Shown here: positions 53,574-62,166 of the stretch, in pieces
Layout of the letters: every line of letters begins with the position of its first letter
How positions within the stretch are numbered: position 1 is the stretch's first letter
Source: Deltaproteobacteria bacterium
Lineage (GTDB): Bacteria; Desulfobacterota; Binatia; UBA9968; JAJDTQ01
Reading direction: 5' to 3'
Assembly (NCBI GenBank): GCA_028818755.1
Contig: JAPPNF010000128.1
Coordinates: 42,355 to 106,354 of the forward strand
Length of the DNA: 64,000 bases
Notes under the pieces: generated by a model
Seen by the model: the letters and a program-made list of their open reading frames with translations, nothing else
Database searches by the model: none
What the model was told of the DNA's origin: nothing
Program-made: the position numbers and the translations under genes

Positions 53574-55175
53574 GTGAACCTCAAACGTAGCCTGGGCTGG
53601 CTCGTCTTTCTAGCGGTCCTCGCGGTCTGGATCTTCCTGGCCCAGGGCATGGCCGGAAAGATTGGCGCGGCCTCGCTGGAAGGGTTGGTCCGTGTCTTCT
53701 CCTGGCCCGCCTTCGGCTACCTGCTGCTGGGCAACCTCATCGGATTCGCCGTGGGCATGCTGCCGGGCCTAGGCGGGCCCGTCACCATGGCCCTCATGCT
53801 CGGCTTCGCGTTCCAGCTCAAGATGGACGCGGTGGAGGCGTTCTCCTTCCTGCTGGGGATGATGGCCGTCACCGCCACCACCGGCGACATCACCTCCATC
53901 CTCTTCGGCATCCCCGGCGAAGGGTCCACCGCCTCCACCATCGTCGAAGGCCATCCCATGGCCAAGAAGGGCGAGGCCGGACGGGCCCTGGGCGCCTCGC
54001 TCATGAGCTCGCTCATGGGCGCGCTCATCGGCGCCGGCGCCATCGCCGTGGCCATCCCCATCGTGACGCCGCTGGTGCTGGCCATGGGCACGCCGGAGTT
54101 CTTCATGCTCACGGTGGCCGGCGTGACCTTCGTGGGCGCGCTGAGCGGCGGCAGCGTGGTGAAGGGACTGGCCGCCGGCGGCCTGGGCTTCATGTTCTCG
54201 CTGGTGGGGCTGGACATGCAGACCGCCACCGAGCGCTATACCTTCGGCACCATGTACCTCTGGGGCGGCGGCGAGACCGGCGGCGCCGGCATCGGCCTGG
54301 TGCCGGCCACGGTGGGGCTGTTCGCCATCCCCGAGATCATCGACCTCGCCACCAAGGGGGGCAGCATCGCCCAGGCCCACGTGGGCCGTCTCGGCGGCGT
54401 GCTCCAGGGGGTCAAGGACGCCTTCCGCCACTGGTGGCTGGTGGCCCGGTGCAGCGCCATGGGCACCTACATCGGCATCATCCCGGGCATGGGCGGGCCG
54501 GTGTCCCAGTGGGTGGCGTACGCCCACGCGATGCAGTCCTCGGGCAAGCACGACCGGGTGGGAACCGGCGTCATCGAAGGCGTCGTGGGCCCCGGCGCGG
54601 CCAACAACTCGACCCTCGGGGGAGCGCTCATCCCCACCATCGCCTTCGGCATCCCCGGCAACGTCACCACCGCCATCCTGCTGGGGGCGTTCCTGGTCCT
54701 GGGTCTCCGTCCCGGCACTTCCATGCTGACCAAAGACCTGGACGTCACCTTCTCGCTGGTGTGGGTCCTGGTGGTGTCCAACGTCATCACGGTGTCGGTC
54801 TGTTTCCTGTTCCTGAACCAGTTGGCCCGCCTCACGCGCATCAAGGGAACGCTGCTGATACCGCCGCTGCTGCTGTTCATCTACCTGGGCTCCTACACCC
54901 ACACCAACAGCTTCGGCGACATCCTCGTCACCCTGGTGTTCGGCGCCCTGGGCTGGCTCATGGTGGTGTTCGACTGGTCCCGGCCGGCGCTGTTGCTGGG
55001 ACTGGTGCTGGGACGGCTGGCGGACAACTACCTCTGGATCACCTATTCACGCTACGACTTCGGCTTCATCACGCGGCCGGGTGTGCTGATCATCCTGTGC
55101 GTCATCGTGGCCAGCATCGCCTTTCCGGTGATCCGCGACCGCCGCGGCCGGCGGGCGGCGGAGACCGCGCCGTGA
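53574..55175 (+). CDS. tctA: Tripartite tricarboxylate transporter, large membrane subunit
   Basis: The protein is 533 aa, with about twelve transmembrane segments. GMLPGLGGPVTMALMLG and GIIPGMGGPVSQWVAYA form the two pseudo-symmetric substrate motifs of TctA, and GAANNSTLGGALIPTIAFGI is a further hallmark. The start is GTG at 53574. The stop overlaps the tctB GTG start (GTGA), so the two membrane subunits are coupled. It is slightly longer than typical TctA (about 500 aa). Confidence 0.93.
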   Translation: MNLKRSLGWLVFLAVLAVWIFLAQGMAGKIGAASLEGLVRVFSWPAFGYLLLGNLIGFAVGMLPGLGGPVTMALMLGFAFQLKMDAVEAFSFLLGMMAVTATTGDITSILFGIPGEGSTASTIVEGHPMAKKGEAGRALGASLMSSLMGALIGAGAIAVAIPIVTPLVLAMGTPEFFMLTVAGVTFVGALSGGSVVKGLAAGGLGFMFSLVGLDMQTATERYTFGTMYLWGGGETGGAGIGLVPATVGLFAIPEIIDLATKGGSIAQAHVGRLGGVLQGVKDAFRHWWLVARCSAMGTYIGIIPGMGGPVSQWVAYAHAMQSSGKHDRVGTGVIEGVVGPGAANNSTLGGALIPTIAFGIPGNVTTAILLGAFLVLGLRPGTSMLTKDLDVTFSLVWVLVVSNVITVSVCFLFLNQLARLTRIKGTLLIPPLLLFIYLGSYTHTNSFGDILVTLVFGALGWLMVVFDWSRPALLLGLVLGRLADNYLWITYSRYDFGFITRPGVLIILCVIVASIAFPVIRDRRGRRAAETAP

Positions 55176-55738
55176 GCTCCCGGCGGCTCTCCATCGCCTT
55201 CACGGGCGGATTGTTCCTGGTGATGGCCTGGGCGCTGTGGGAGGCCTCCGCCTGGGAGCTGCAGGCCAGCCTCATGGCCTGGCTCATCGGCCTGCCCACG
55301 GCGGCGCTGCTGGCGGTCCAGCTTGCGCGGGAGATCCTGGGGCGGCCGGAGCGGGCCGTGCCGATCGAGGGGGACGAGCCCGGACTCCTGGACCCCTCGC
55401 TGGCGGAGCGGGAGGCGGAGCCTCTGGACCCGGCCGAGGAACGGCGCCGGACCGCCGGCATCATTGGCTGGATCCTCGGCTTCGCCGCCGCCATCTGGCT
55501 GGTGGGCTTTCAGTTCGGCATCGGGCTGGCGACGCTGCTCTACCTCAAGAGCGCCGGCGAACGCTGGCTCACGGTGGCCGGCATCACCGTGGCCGTCCTG
55601 GCCGGGGTCGTGCTGGTGTTCGACTGCGGCATGCACATTTTCTTCGCCGAGGGCAAGCTCTTCGCCTGGAGCGGACTGACCACCACCCCGCTCTTCAACA
55701 GCTTCTGCTACCAGGTCACGAGCCCCTTCAAGGGCTGA
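55172..55738 (+). CDS. tctB: Tripartite tricarboxylate transporter, small membrane subunit
   Basis: A 188-aa TctB-like protein with four or five transmembrane segments, interrupted between the second and third by an acidic loop of about 45 residues (EGDEPGLLDPSLAEREAEP). This loop is longer than in common TctB. Sequence conservation in this family is weak, so the call relies on order and topology. The GTG at 55172 overlaps tctA. The gene ends before a strong hairpin (55762-55803). Confidence 0.82.
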   Translation: MSSRRLSIAFTGGLFLVMAWALWEASAWELQASLMAWLIGLPTAALLAVQLAREILGRPERAVPIEGDEPGLLDPSLAEREAEPLDPAEERRRTAGIIGWILGFAAAIWLVGFQFGIGLATLLYLKSAGERWLTVAGITVAVLAGVVLVFDCGMHIFFAEGKLFAWSGLTTTPLFNSFCYQVTSPFKG

Positions 55739-55761
55739 CGCGTTCCAGTCACGGCCAAACG

Positions 55762-55803
55762 CACGAAGGCCGGGACCGTACATCGGCGGTCCCGGCCTTC
55801 GTG
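55762..55803. terminator. Strong 17-bp terminator-like hairpin between convergent genes
   Basis: CACGAAGGCCGGGACCG (55762-55778) pairs perfectly with 55787-55803 around an 8-nt loop. It sits between tctB and the convergent amidohydrolase gene. Perfect symmetry suggests action on both strands. A T tract is missing on both sides, so Rho-independent release is not assured. Confidence 0.7.
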
Positions 55804-55820
55804 TAGACCCGGACGGTTCT

Positions 55821-56909
55821 CTAGAGCCCGTACAGCGCCCGGCCGTTGTCGCTCAGGATCTTGCGCTTCTGCTCCGCCGAGATGGTGTCGTTGCCGTTGA
55901 AGATGGTGAACGCGTCCACCTCGCTGGAGGCGTCGGTGTGGCCGTAATCCGTGCCAATGACGATGTTGTCGTCTCCCGCGTACTTGAGCACGTAGGGGAA
56001 GTCGTCGTCGGTCTGGGCCGACACGTAGATGTTGAACGCCTTCATGGGGTTCTCGGGGTATTCCGCGGTCCCCGACCTCCGGATGGTCTCGTTCACCACC
56101 CACGGCACCCACTGGGCGGAGGATTCGATGAATCCCCACCGCAGGTCCGGGAACACCTTGGGCACCTCGCTCATCATCACCGTGAAACACTGGGAAACCG
56201 TGGGAATGCGGAACACCGGCAGTCCGCCGCCGCTGTCGTAGCGGGGCCGGAACTGCGTCGCCATCCTGGGGCTGCCGATGGCGATATGGATGCCCATCAT
56301 CATGTCCAGGCGCTGGGCTTCGTCGAAGATCGGATAGAAGTAGGGGTCCACCAGGTGCCGGTCACCCTCGAAGGGACGGAGGCACACGCCCACCGCGCCG
56401 TTCTCCCGTGCGAAGCGGATCTGCTCGAGGGCCTCGTTCATGGTCATGGCCGGCACCACGCAGATCCACCGGAGGCGTCCGCCGCCCTGCTTCCACACGT
56501 CCGCCATCCAGCGGTTCCAGCTCCCGCACAGGGCGATCTCGGCGTCGGCGTGGTCCGTCACCTGCTCGATCCACATGGTGTTGTACAGGACCTGGACGTC
56601 GATGCCGAGCTCGTCCAGGTGATCGAGCCGCAACTGCACGTCGCGCAGTTCCCGGGCGTCCTGCGGCGTCTGCATCTGCCGGCCGGCCTTGGCCGACACC
56701 TCGTCGAGCTGCTTCTCGCTCAGGCTCTGGAACCGGAATCCCAGCACTCTGCCGTCCAGCACCCAGTACTGCGTGGTCAGGTCCTCGGGGGCGCCGAAGA
56801 GCTTCGGGCGAAACTTCTTCTCCGACGCGTCCAGATAATCCCAGGTGCGCTCGGTCTCCACCACGTGGGCGTCCGAGTCCACTACCATGTGCGTTCCGTT
56901 GCCGGACAT
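55821..56909 (-). CDS. Amidohydrolase-2 family hydrolase/decarboxylase, tandem copy A
   Basis: A 362-aa metal-dependent protein. Motifs in order are SDAHVVETERTWDYL near the N-terminus, FIESSAQWVPWVVNE in the middle and VIGTDYGHTDASSEVDA close to the C-terminus (the aspartate ligand). The ATG at 56909 has AAAGGAG 7 nt upstream. It is a close paralogue of copy B (56939-58027), with shared phrases such as RHLVDPYFYP and AFNIYV. Next to a Tct transporter, it probably acts on an imported aromatic acid. Confidence 0.86.
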   Translation of the reverse strand: MSGNGTHMVVDSDAHVVETERTWDYLDASEKKFRPKLFGAPEDLTTQYWVLDGRVLGFRFQSLSEKQLDEVSAKAGRQMQTPQDARELRDVQLRLDHLDELGIDVQVLYNTMWIEQVTDHADAEIALCGSWNRWMADVWKQGGGRLRWICVVPAMTMNEALEQIRFARENGAVGVCLRPFEGDRHLVDPYFYPIFDEAQRLDMMMGIHIAIGSPRMATQFRPRYDSGGGLPVFRIPTVSQCFTVMMSEVPKVFPDLRWGFIESSAQWVPWVVNETIRRSGTAEYPENPMKAFNIYVSAQTDDDFPYVLKYAGDDNIVIGTDYGHTDASSEVDAFTIFNGNDTISAEQKRKILSDNGRALYGL

Positions 56910-56938
56910 TGCCGTGCTCCTTTCATCCCTGCCCGCCG

Positions 56939-58027
56939 TCATGCGATGCCGTAGAGGGCCATGGGATTGTCGCTCAGGATCTTGCGCTTGGGTCCGTCTT
57001 CCACCGTCGGGTCCGCCTTGAACCGGGTGATGGCGTCCACCTCGCTGGAGGCGTCGACGTGGCCGTAGTCGGTGCCGATGACGAGGTTGTCCTCGCCCGC
57101 GTACTTCAGGACGAACGGGAAGTCGTCATCGGTCTGGGCGGTGACGTAGATGTTGAACGCGTTCAGGGGATTGTCGGGATAGTCGGCGGTGCCGGCGCGC
57201 CGCCTGGCCTCGTTGACGATCCAGGGGACCCATTGGGCCGACGATTCGATGAAGCCCCAGCGGAGCTTCGGAAAGACCTCCGGCACCTCGCTCATGAGGA
57301 GCTGCAGGCAGGTGAGCACCGTCGGCACGCGGAACGGCGCGAAGCCTCCGGTCCTGTCATAGCGGGGCCGGAAGTGCGAGATCAGCCCGGCGCTGCCGTT
57401 GGCGATGTGCACGCCGATGGCCATGTCCAGCTTCTGAGCCAGCTCGAATACCGGATAGAAGTACGGGTCCACCAGATGCCGGTCGCCCTCGAAAGGCCGC
57501 AGGCACACCGCCACCGCGCCGTGCTCGCGGGCGAAGCGGATCTGCTGCAGGGCCTCGTTCATGACCATGGCGGGAACGACGCAGGACCACCGGAGCCTTC
57601 CCTTCCCGGCCTTCCAGACGTCAGCCATCCAGCGGTTCCACGCCAGGCACAGCGCCGTCTCGGCGTCCTCGTGGTCCGCCACGCGCTCGATCCACAGGGT
57701 GTTGTGCATCACCTGCACGTCCACGCCCAGCTCGTCGAGCTGGGCAACGCGCAGGTCCACGTCGTCAAGCTCGCGGGAAGCCTGGGGCGTGTTGAGCCTC
57801 CGGCCGGTCTTTGCCGACAGCTCGTCGAGCTGCTGCTCGTTCAGCGTGGGCAGGCGCACCCCGCGGATCTTTCCATCCAGCACCCAGTACTGCCTGTCCA
57901 CGCCCGGACCGCCGAACAGCACGGGGCGGTACTTCTTGTCCGATCCTTCAAGGTAGTCCCAGGTCCGCTCCGTCTCGATGACGTGAGCATCGGCATCCAC
58001 CACCAGAGGGTGTCCGTTCCGTGCCAT
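56939..58027 (-). CDS. Amidohydrolase-2 family hydrolase/decarboxylase, tandem copy B
   Basis: A 362-aa paralogue of copy A, with DADAHVIETERTWDYL, FIESSAQWVPWIVNE and VIGTDYGHVDASSEVDA in the same places. It lies 29 nt upstream of copy A. The high similarity over the whole length shows a tandem duplication, with conservative changes, so both are probably functional. The ATG at 58027 is followed by MARNGHPLVV. Upstream is LHE copy 4, in the region shared with the divergent DUF3750 gene. Confidence 0.87.
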   Translation of the reverse strand: MARNGHPLVVDADAHVIETERTWDYLEGSDKKYRPVLFGGPGVDRQYWVLDGKIRGVRLPTLNEQQLDELSAKTGRRLNTPQASRELDDVDLRVAQLDELGVDVQVMHNTLWIERVADHEDAETALCLAWNRWMADVWKAGKGRLRWSCVVPAMVMNEALQQIRFAREHGAVAVCLRPFEGDRHLVDPYFYPVFELAQKLDMAIGVHIANGSAGLISHFRPRYDRTGGFAPFRVPTVLTCLQLLMSEVPEVFPKLRWGFIESSAQWVPWIVNEARRRAGTADYPDNPLNAFNIYVTAQTDDDFPFVLKYAGEDNLVIGTDYGHVDASSEVDAITRFKADPTVEDGPKRKILSDNPMALYGIA

Positions 58028-58096
58028 GATTTGTCTCCTCGGCGGAATTCACCTAGACTCGCAACAGGTATCTTTCTCTACCCCGCACACACCAGC

Positions 58097-58263
58097 ACTA
58101 GTGGCATGTCACGTCCAATTCCAGACCAAGATGCGCAGGATTTTTCGTTGTCGGCAAGGCGCGATGACGAGCAGTGGCGGGTACCACGCGAGGAAGAGCA
58201 ACGCAGCCGACAGCGAAAAAGACCAGCAGATTGGTCTGGAATTGGACGTGACATGCCACTAGT
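58097..58263 (+). repeat. Long-hairpin element (LHE) copy 4
   Basis: The outer arms are perfect 33-bp inverted repeats (58097-58129 and 58231-58263). Their sequence differs from copies 1-3 but keeps GTG-n3-TGTC near the end. The inner 15-bp stem has a single G-T pair. Flanks are ACTAGT on both ends, that is TA within CTAG. It covers half of the 314-nt gap 58028-58341 between divergent genes; no other feature is visible there. Confidence 0.93.
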
Positions 58264-58341
58264 TAACGAACCCTTGGATTGGGTGTCAAGAAGTTTGCGG
58301 GGCCGCGTCCCACGTGGACGGGACGCGCATACGGCAGCCCC

Positions 58342-59100
58342 GTGCGGAACATCCTGACCATCTTGCTGATTCTCCTGTCGCTGGCGCTCGTCTCGGTGTT
58401 CGTGGTGGGCGCGTCCGGGGCGTGGAACCGGGACTGGCGCACCGCCAGCCGGGAAAGCTCCGGCATCGCCCCGGACCCCGCGCGCACGCCCGAGGCGGTG
58501 GTTCAACTCTACGCGGCCCGCGCCTTCAACTGGCGCGGGATCTTCGGCGTGCATACGTGGATCGCCACCAAGCAGCCCGGCGCGCCGGCGTACGTCGTCT
58601 ACCAGGTGGTGGGCTGGCGCCTGTACCGCGGCCTGCCGGTGGTTTCGGTGCAGGAAGACATCCCCGACCGGCTGTGGTTCGACAGCCGCCCGCGGATCAT
58701 GGCGGACCTGCGCGGAGCCGCGGCCGAGCGCGCCATCGAGGGCATCCGCCAGGCCGCCGTGAGCTACCCGTATCCGGAGGAGTACCGGCTGTGGCCCGGC
58801 CCCAACAGCAACACCTTCACGGCCTACGTGGCGCGCCGGGTACCCGAGCTCGGAGCGGCGCTTCCCGCCAACGCCCTGGGCAAGGACTATCTGGACAAGG
58901 GCGTCTTCCTGGCCCGAACGCCCAGCAATACCGGCTGGCAACTTTCCGTCTACGGCGCGCTGGGCATAACGCTCGCCCTGCAGGAAGGGATCGAGATCAA
59001 CATTCTCGGGCTTGTCTTCGGACTCGACCTGACGCGGCCGGCGCTCAAGCTTCCCTTCGTGGAACGCATCGGCCTCAGCAGGGATCTGCCGGAAGGATGA
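58342..59100 (+). CDS. DUF3750 domain protein
   Basis: About 252 aa from GTG 58342. The start is uncertain: TTG 58279 would add 21 polar residues. A hydrophobic N-terminal segment (ILTILLILLSLALVSVFVVG) forms a membrane anchor. Then come AARAFNWRGIFGVHTWIATK and YVVYQVVGWRLYRG, matching the DUF3750 family as I remember it, and GPNSNTFTAYVARRVPEL resembles NlpC-like permuted peptidase folds. The role is not established. The divergent neighbour is an amidohydrolase; EamA follows 25 nt later, probably in the same transcript. Confidence 0.72.
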   Translation: MRNILTILLILLSLALVSVFVVGASGAWNRDWRTASRESSGIAPDPARTPEAVVQLYAARAFNWRGIFGVHTWIATKQPGAPAYVVYQVVGWRLYRGLPVVSVQEDIPDRLWFDSRPRIMADLRGAAAERAIEGIRQAAVSYPYPEEYRLWPGPNSNTFTAYVARRVPELGAALPANALGKDYLDKGVFLARTPSNTGWQLSVYGALGITLALQEGIEINILGLVFGLDLTRPALKLPFVERIGLSRDLPEG

Positions 59101-59125
59101 AGACCCGGCGCCCGGAACGACGTTC

Positions 59126-59983
59126 ATGAGCCCGCAATTCCTGGCCCTGGTGACGTCATTCTTCTACGCGGGCTGCTTTCTGGCCACCCGGCGCGGACTG
59201 ATGTACTCCACGCCGGCGACGGCCGCCTACGTAGCGCTGGCGGTCAACACCTGCATCCTGTGGGCGATCGTCTTCCTGACCGGCGGCATCCCTGCCGTCC
59301 CCTGGATCGCCACGGGCTGCTTCGTGGCCGGAGGCGTCATTCAGCTCGGCACGCGGCTGTTCGCCTATCACGGCGTGGCGCGCCTTGGCGCCAGTGTGAC
59401 CAGCACGGTCCAGTCCACCAATCCCCTCTTCGGCACCGCCCTGGCGGTTCTTTTCCTGCACGAGACCGTGACACCGTTGCTGCTCTTCGGCACGGGCTCC
59501 GTGGTGTTCGGCATCGTCCTGCTTTCCTGGACACCGCAGCAGCAGAAGACCTACAGGACCTGGGAGTTGATTTTCCCGTTCGGCGCCGCCCTCACCGCCG
59601 GGGTCAACCACCCGATCCGCCGCTACGGGCTGACCATCGCCAACGAGCCGTTGTTCCTCAGCGCCGTCATGGGAGCGGCCGCGCTGACCCCGCTGCTGCT
59701 GAACCTCGCCAACCCGCGGGCCAGGGAAAGAATCGTGTTCGATCGGCGCGCCATGCCCTATTTCCTGGTCACCGGGGTTTTCGAGGCCGTGGGGATCTGG
59801 TCGCTGGTGAAGGCGCTGGGAATCGGCAACGTGGTGGTGGTGGGACCCATCGTGTGCGTGGCGCCGCTGTGGGTGCTGCTGGGCACCCTGCTCTTCTCCC
59901 GCGACATCGAGCAGGTGAACCTCAAGACCGGCATCGCCACGGTATTCGTGATCGCCGGCATCGTCGCCATCTACCTGGCGTAA
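59126..59983 (+). CDS. EamA/DMT-family permease, second copy
   Basis: A 285-aa membrane protein with ten hydrophobic helices and the two-fold EamA layout. STVQSTNPLFGTALAVLFLHE in the fourth helix region and GNVVVVGPIVCVAPLWVLLGTLLF in the ninth are usual. It shares little sequence with the transporter at 9916, so the substrate probably differs. The ATG at 59126 lies 25 nt after DUF3750. A pair of REP-like hairpins follows its end. Confidence 0.86.
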   Translation: MSPQFLALVTSFFYAGCFLATRRGLMYSTPATAAYVALAVNTCILWAIVFLTGGIPAVPWIATGCFVAGGVIQLGTRLFAYHGVARLGASVTSTVQSTNPLFGTALAVLFLHETVTPLLLFGTGSVVFGIVLLSWTPQQQKTYRTWELIFPFGAALTAGVNHPIRRYGLTIANEPLFLSAVMGAAALTPLLLNLANPRARERIVFDRRAMPYFLVTGVFEAVGIWSLVKALGIGNVVVVGPIVCVAPLWVLLGTLLFSRDIEQVNLKTGIATVFVIAGIVAIYLA

Positions 59984-60039
59984 ACACTCCAACGGGGGTG
60001 CCCATTCCGGGGCTGCTGGATGGTCAGCCAAGCTTCACT

Positions 60040-60147
60040 CCCTCTCCCTCTGGGAGAGGGCCGGGGTGAGGGTGCCCGGCGCGAGCGGTAGCAATGATGC
60101 GAGCGCCCTCACCCGGCCTTCGGCCACCCTCTCCCAGAGGGAGAGGG
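60040..60147. repeat. Paired REP-like hairpins (CCCTCTCCC family), copy E
   Basis: The arrangement is the same as copy B: CCCTCTCCC-tct-GGGAGAGGG, GGGGTGAGGG, a 39-nt middle, CCCTCACCC, a GGCC-ttc-GGCC hairpin, and a second CCCTCTCCC stem. It fills the 211-nt gap between the convergent EamA and esterase genes (59984-60194). Confidence 0.85.
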
Positions 60148-60194
60148 GAGGAGTCCGGGTTTATCTCGGGTTGGCTTGAGCCGGGTGCGAACCA

Positions 60195-60866
60195 CTAGAG
60201 CCGGATGGGCTCGGTCAGCACCTTCTCCTCAAGCCAGCCAGACAGATCGGCAAGGCTACGTGACGTGATCTCGTGGCCCATGTCGTACTCGGTGTAGTCC
60301 ACCGGGACGTGCAGCTTCTCGAGCAGCGTGATGGAGTGCTTCGCCCGCTCGAGGTCGATGAGCTCGTCGCGCCTGCCGTGGTGCACCAGGGTCGGCAGCG
60401 AGTCCACCCGGTCGGCCACGCCGAGAGCGCCGAGCGTCCCCTCCCGCAGCCAGGAGCTCAGGATGCACATTCCCGCGAAACGCCCCGGCTCCGACAGCCC
60501 GAGGCTGTAGGCCATGCCCCCGCCCTGGCTGAAGCCCAGCAGGGCGAGCTTGCCGTCTCCCAGGGCGTATCGCCCGCCGCACTGGTCCACGAACGTCCGG
60601 AGCCGGTCGCGGGCGGAAAGGAAAGCGCCGGTGTCGATGTCGCCGCCCGTGGACATGGGGAACCAAGCGTAGCCGGTCATGCCGGGACCGAGGGGCACCT
60701 CCAGCGGCGCCTGGGGACAGATGACCCGGAACACGCCGCCGCACAGGTGCGGCGCCAGACCCAGCAGGTCCATGGCGTTGGCGCCCCGGCCGTGCAGCGC
60801 CAGGATCGTCGGATGGGGCCCGTCGCCCTCGGGCTCGTACACGCAGTGAAGCAGTTCCATCGACAC
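60195..60866 (-). CDS. Alpha/beta hydrolase, phospholipase/carboxylesterase family
   Basis: A 223-aa serine hydrolase. LALHGRGANAMDL is the oxyanion region, LLGFSQGGGMAYSL the nucleophile elbow (GFSQGG), GRRDELIDL the aspartate and DMGHEI the histidine. It resembles short-chain carboxylesterases such as EstB. The start is GTG 60866 or ATG 60860. It lies 9 nt from the SDR epimerase gene, probably cotranscribed. Confidence 0.9.
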   Translation of the reverse strand: MSMELLHCVYEPEGDGPHPTILALHGRGANAMDLLGLAPHLCGGVFRVICPQAPLEVPLGPGMTGYAWFPMSTGGDIDTGAFLSARDRLRTFVDQCGGRYALGDGKLALLGFSQGGGMAYSLGLSEPGRFAGMCILSSWLREGTLGALGVADRVDSLPTLVHHGRRDELIDLERAKHSITLLEKLHVPVDYTEYDMGHEITSRSLADLSGWLEEKVLTEPIRL

Positions 60867-60875
60867 GTCCGTCCG

Positions 60876-61823
60876 TCAGCCCGTGACCGCCCGGAGGTCT
60901 TTGACGTAGTCCTCGAAGGCCGTATCCATGGTATACTCGGGCTCCCAGCCCAGGTATTCCCTGGCCCGGGATATGTCCAGCGGCACGCTGACCGCCACGT
61001 CCGGCGGCCTTCCCGGAATGACCTCCACCTCCAGTTTGGGAAACTGCCGCTCCGCCGCTGCCACCAGCTCGTCGAAGGTCGTCACCTGTCCGACGCCGAT
61101 GTTGAAGGTCGTCTTCTCGGGCATTGCCACGGTCGTCGCCAGGTCCACGGCGCGCCCCATGTCCTTGGCGTAGACGTACTCGAAGGTCATGGTCTGGGCC
61201 TGCGGAATCCTGGCGACCTCGCCGCGGATCCCTGCCTCCAGCAGCATCTGCACCTTCTCGCCGCCGCCGGAGCCGCCCCAGAAGTGCCCCAGCCCGTAGG
61301 CGTTGGCCAGCCGCAGCGTCAGCAGCTCGAAGCCGTAGAGTCGCTGGTAGGCCTCCGCCATCAGCTCCTTGGTGGCCTTGGAGTTGCCGTACCCGGCTCC
61401 CGGGCCCCGGGGCATGTCCTCGTGGGTGGGCTGGTCCCCTTGGCGCCGCCGGTCATAGGCGCCGAAGGTGCTGATCAGGACGAAACGCTTCACGCCGGTA
61501 AGCCGCGCGGCCTCGAGCACGTTGATGGTGCCCATCACGTTGATCTGAAGCCCGCTGTACAGCGACTCCTCCACCCGTCCTCCGATGAGCCCGGCGGTGT
61601 GCACGACGGTCTCGGGCCGGTAGCGCTGCATCGCCTCGGCCAGTGCCGGCAGATCGCGGATGTCCTTCTGCACCACCTCCACGTCCGCCGTACCAAGCTT
61701 CCGATGAAGATACTCGGTGCGCGGCATGAAGTCATAGAAGACCAGCTTCTCGTTGCGCTTGAGGGCGCATTGCGCGAACGATGTGCCGACGAGGCCCACT
61801 CCGGTGACAAGTGTTGTTCCCAT
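60876..61823 (-). CDS. NAD-dependent epimerase/dehydratase (extended SDR)
   Basis: A 315-aa extended short-chain dehydrogenase. The NAD motif is VTGVGLVGTSF, the active-site pair YGNSK, the serine/threonine region VLISTFGAY. The SDR C-terminal domain with AFEDYVKDLR is usual for nucleotide-sugar epimerases. The first residues (MGTTLVTG) are conserved in the group. LHE copy 5 lies upstream. The sugar or other substrate cannot be set. Confidence 0.88.
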   Translation of the reverse strand: MGTTLVTGVGLVGTSFAQCALKRNEKLVFYDFMPRTEYLHRKLGTADVEVVQKDIRDLPALAEAMQRYRPETVVHTAGLIGGRVEESLYSGLQINVMGTINVLEAARLTGVKRFVLISTFGAYDRRRQGDQPTHEDMPRGPGAGYGNSKATKELMAEAYQRLYGFELLTLRLANAYGLGHFWGGSGGGEKVQMLLEAGIRGEVARIPQAQTMTFEYVYAKDMGRAVDLATTVAMPEKTTFNIGVGQVTTFDELVAAAERQFPKLEVEVIPGRPPDVAVSVPLDISRAREYLGWEPEYTMDTAFEDYVKDLRAVTG

Positions 61824-61976
61824 GATCTTTGAGCTCCCTGGATGGCTTTGCGGCGGCGCGGCCGCCTTTCCCTAAGTCCGAATTCAGGACCCATCCATAG
61901 CCGACTTGGTCCGCGTCGGCAAACGCGTCCCGTGCCAAACCCCGCGTGTTGACGCGCGGAAACCGCGCGCTGTATT

Positions 61977-62162
61977 CTAGTGTGGTGTCTGGTTAATTCG
62001 CAGCATAATATGCGGAGGATTTTTCGTCGTCGGCAAGGCGCGATGACGAGTGGGGGCGACCGTAGGTCGCCCCAGGGCGGGCACCACGCGAGGAAGAGCA
62101 ACGCAGCCGACGGCGAAAAAGACCCGCAGATTATTGTGCGAATTAACCAGACACCACACTAG
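61977..62162 (+). repeat. Long-hairpin element (LHE) copy 5, with an extra nested hairpin
   Basis: The outer 26-bp arms are perfect (61977-62002 and 62137-62162) and then weaker for about 6 nt. The inner 15-bp stem has one G-T pair. In the loop, four bases are replaced by 25 nt that contain GGGGCGACC-gta-GGTCGCCCC (62053-62073), a second perfect hairpin. Both ends carry CTAG. It fills half of the 343-nt gap 61824-62166; the rest shows nothing else. Confidence 0.92.
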
Positions 62163-62166
62163 TTCC

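Noticed and set aside
55762..55803. Classical Rho-independent terminator
   Set aside because: The hairpin is strong but no T run follows on either strand; it is listed as terminator-like only.
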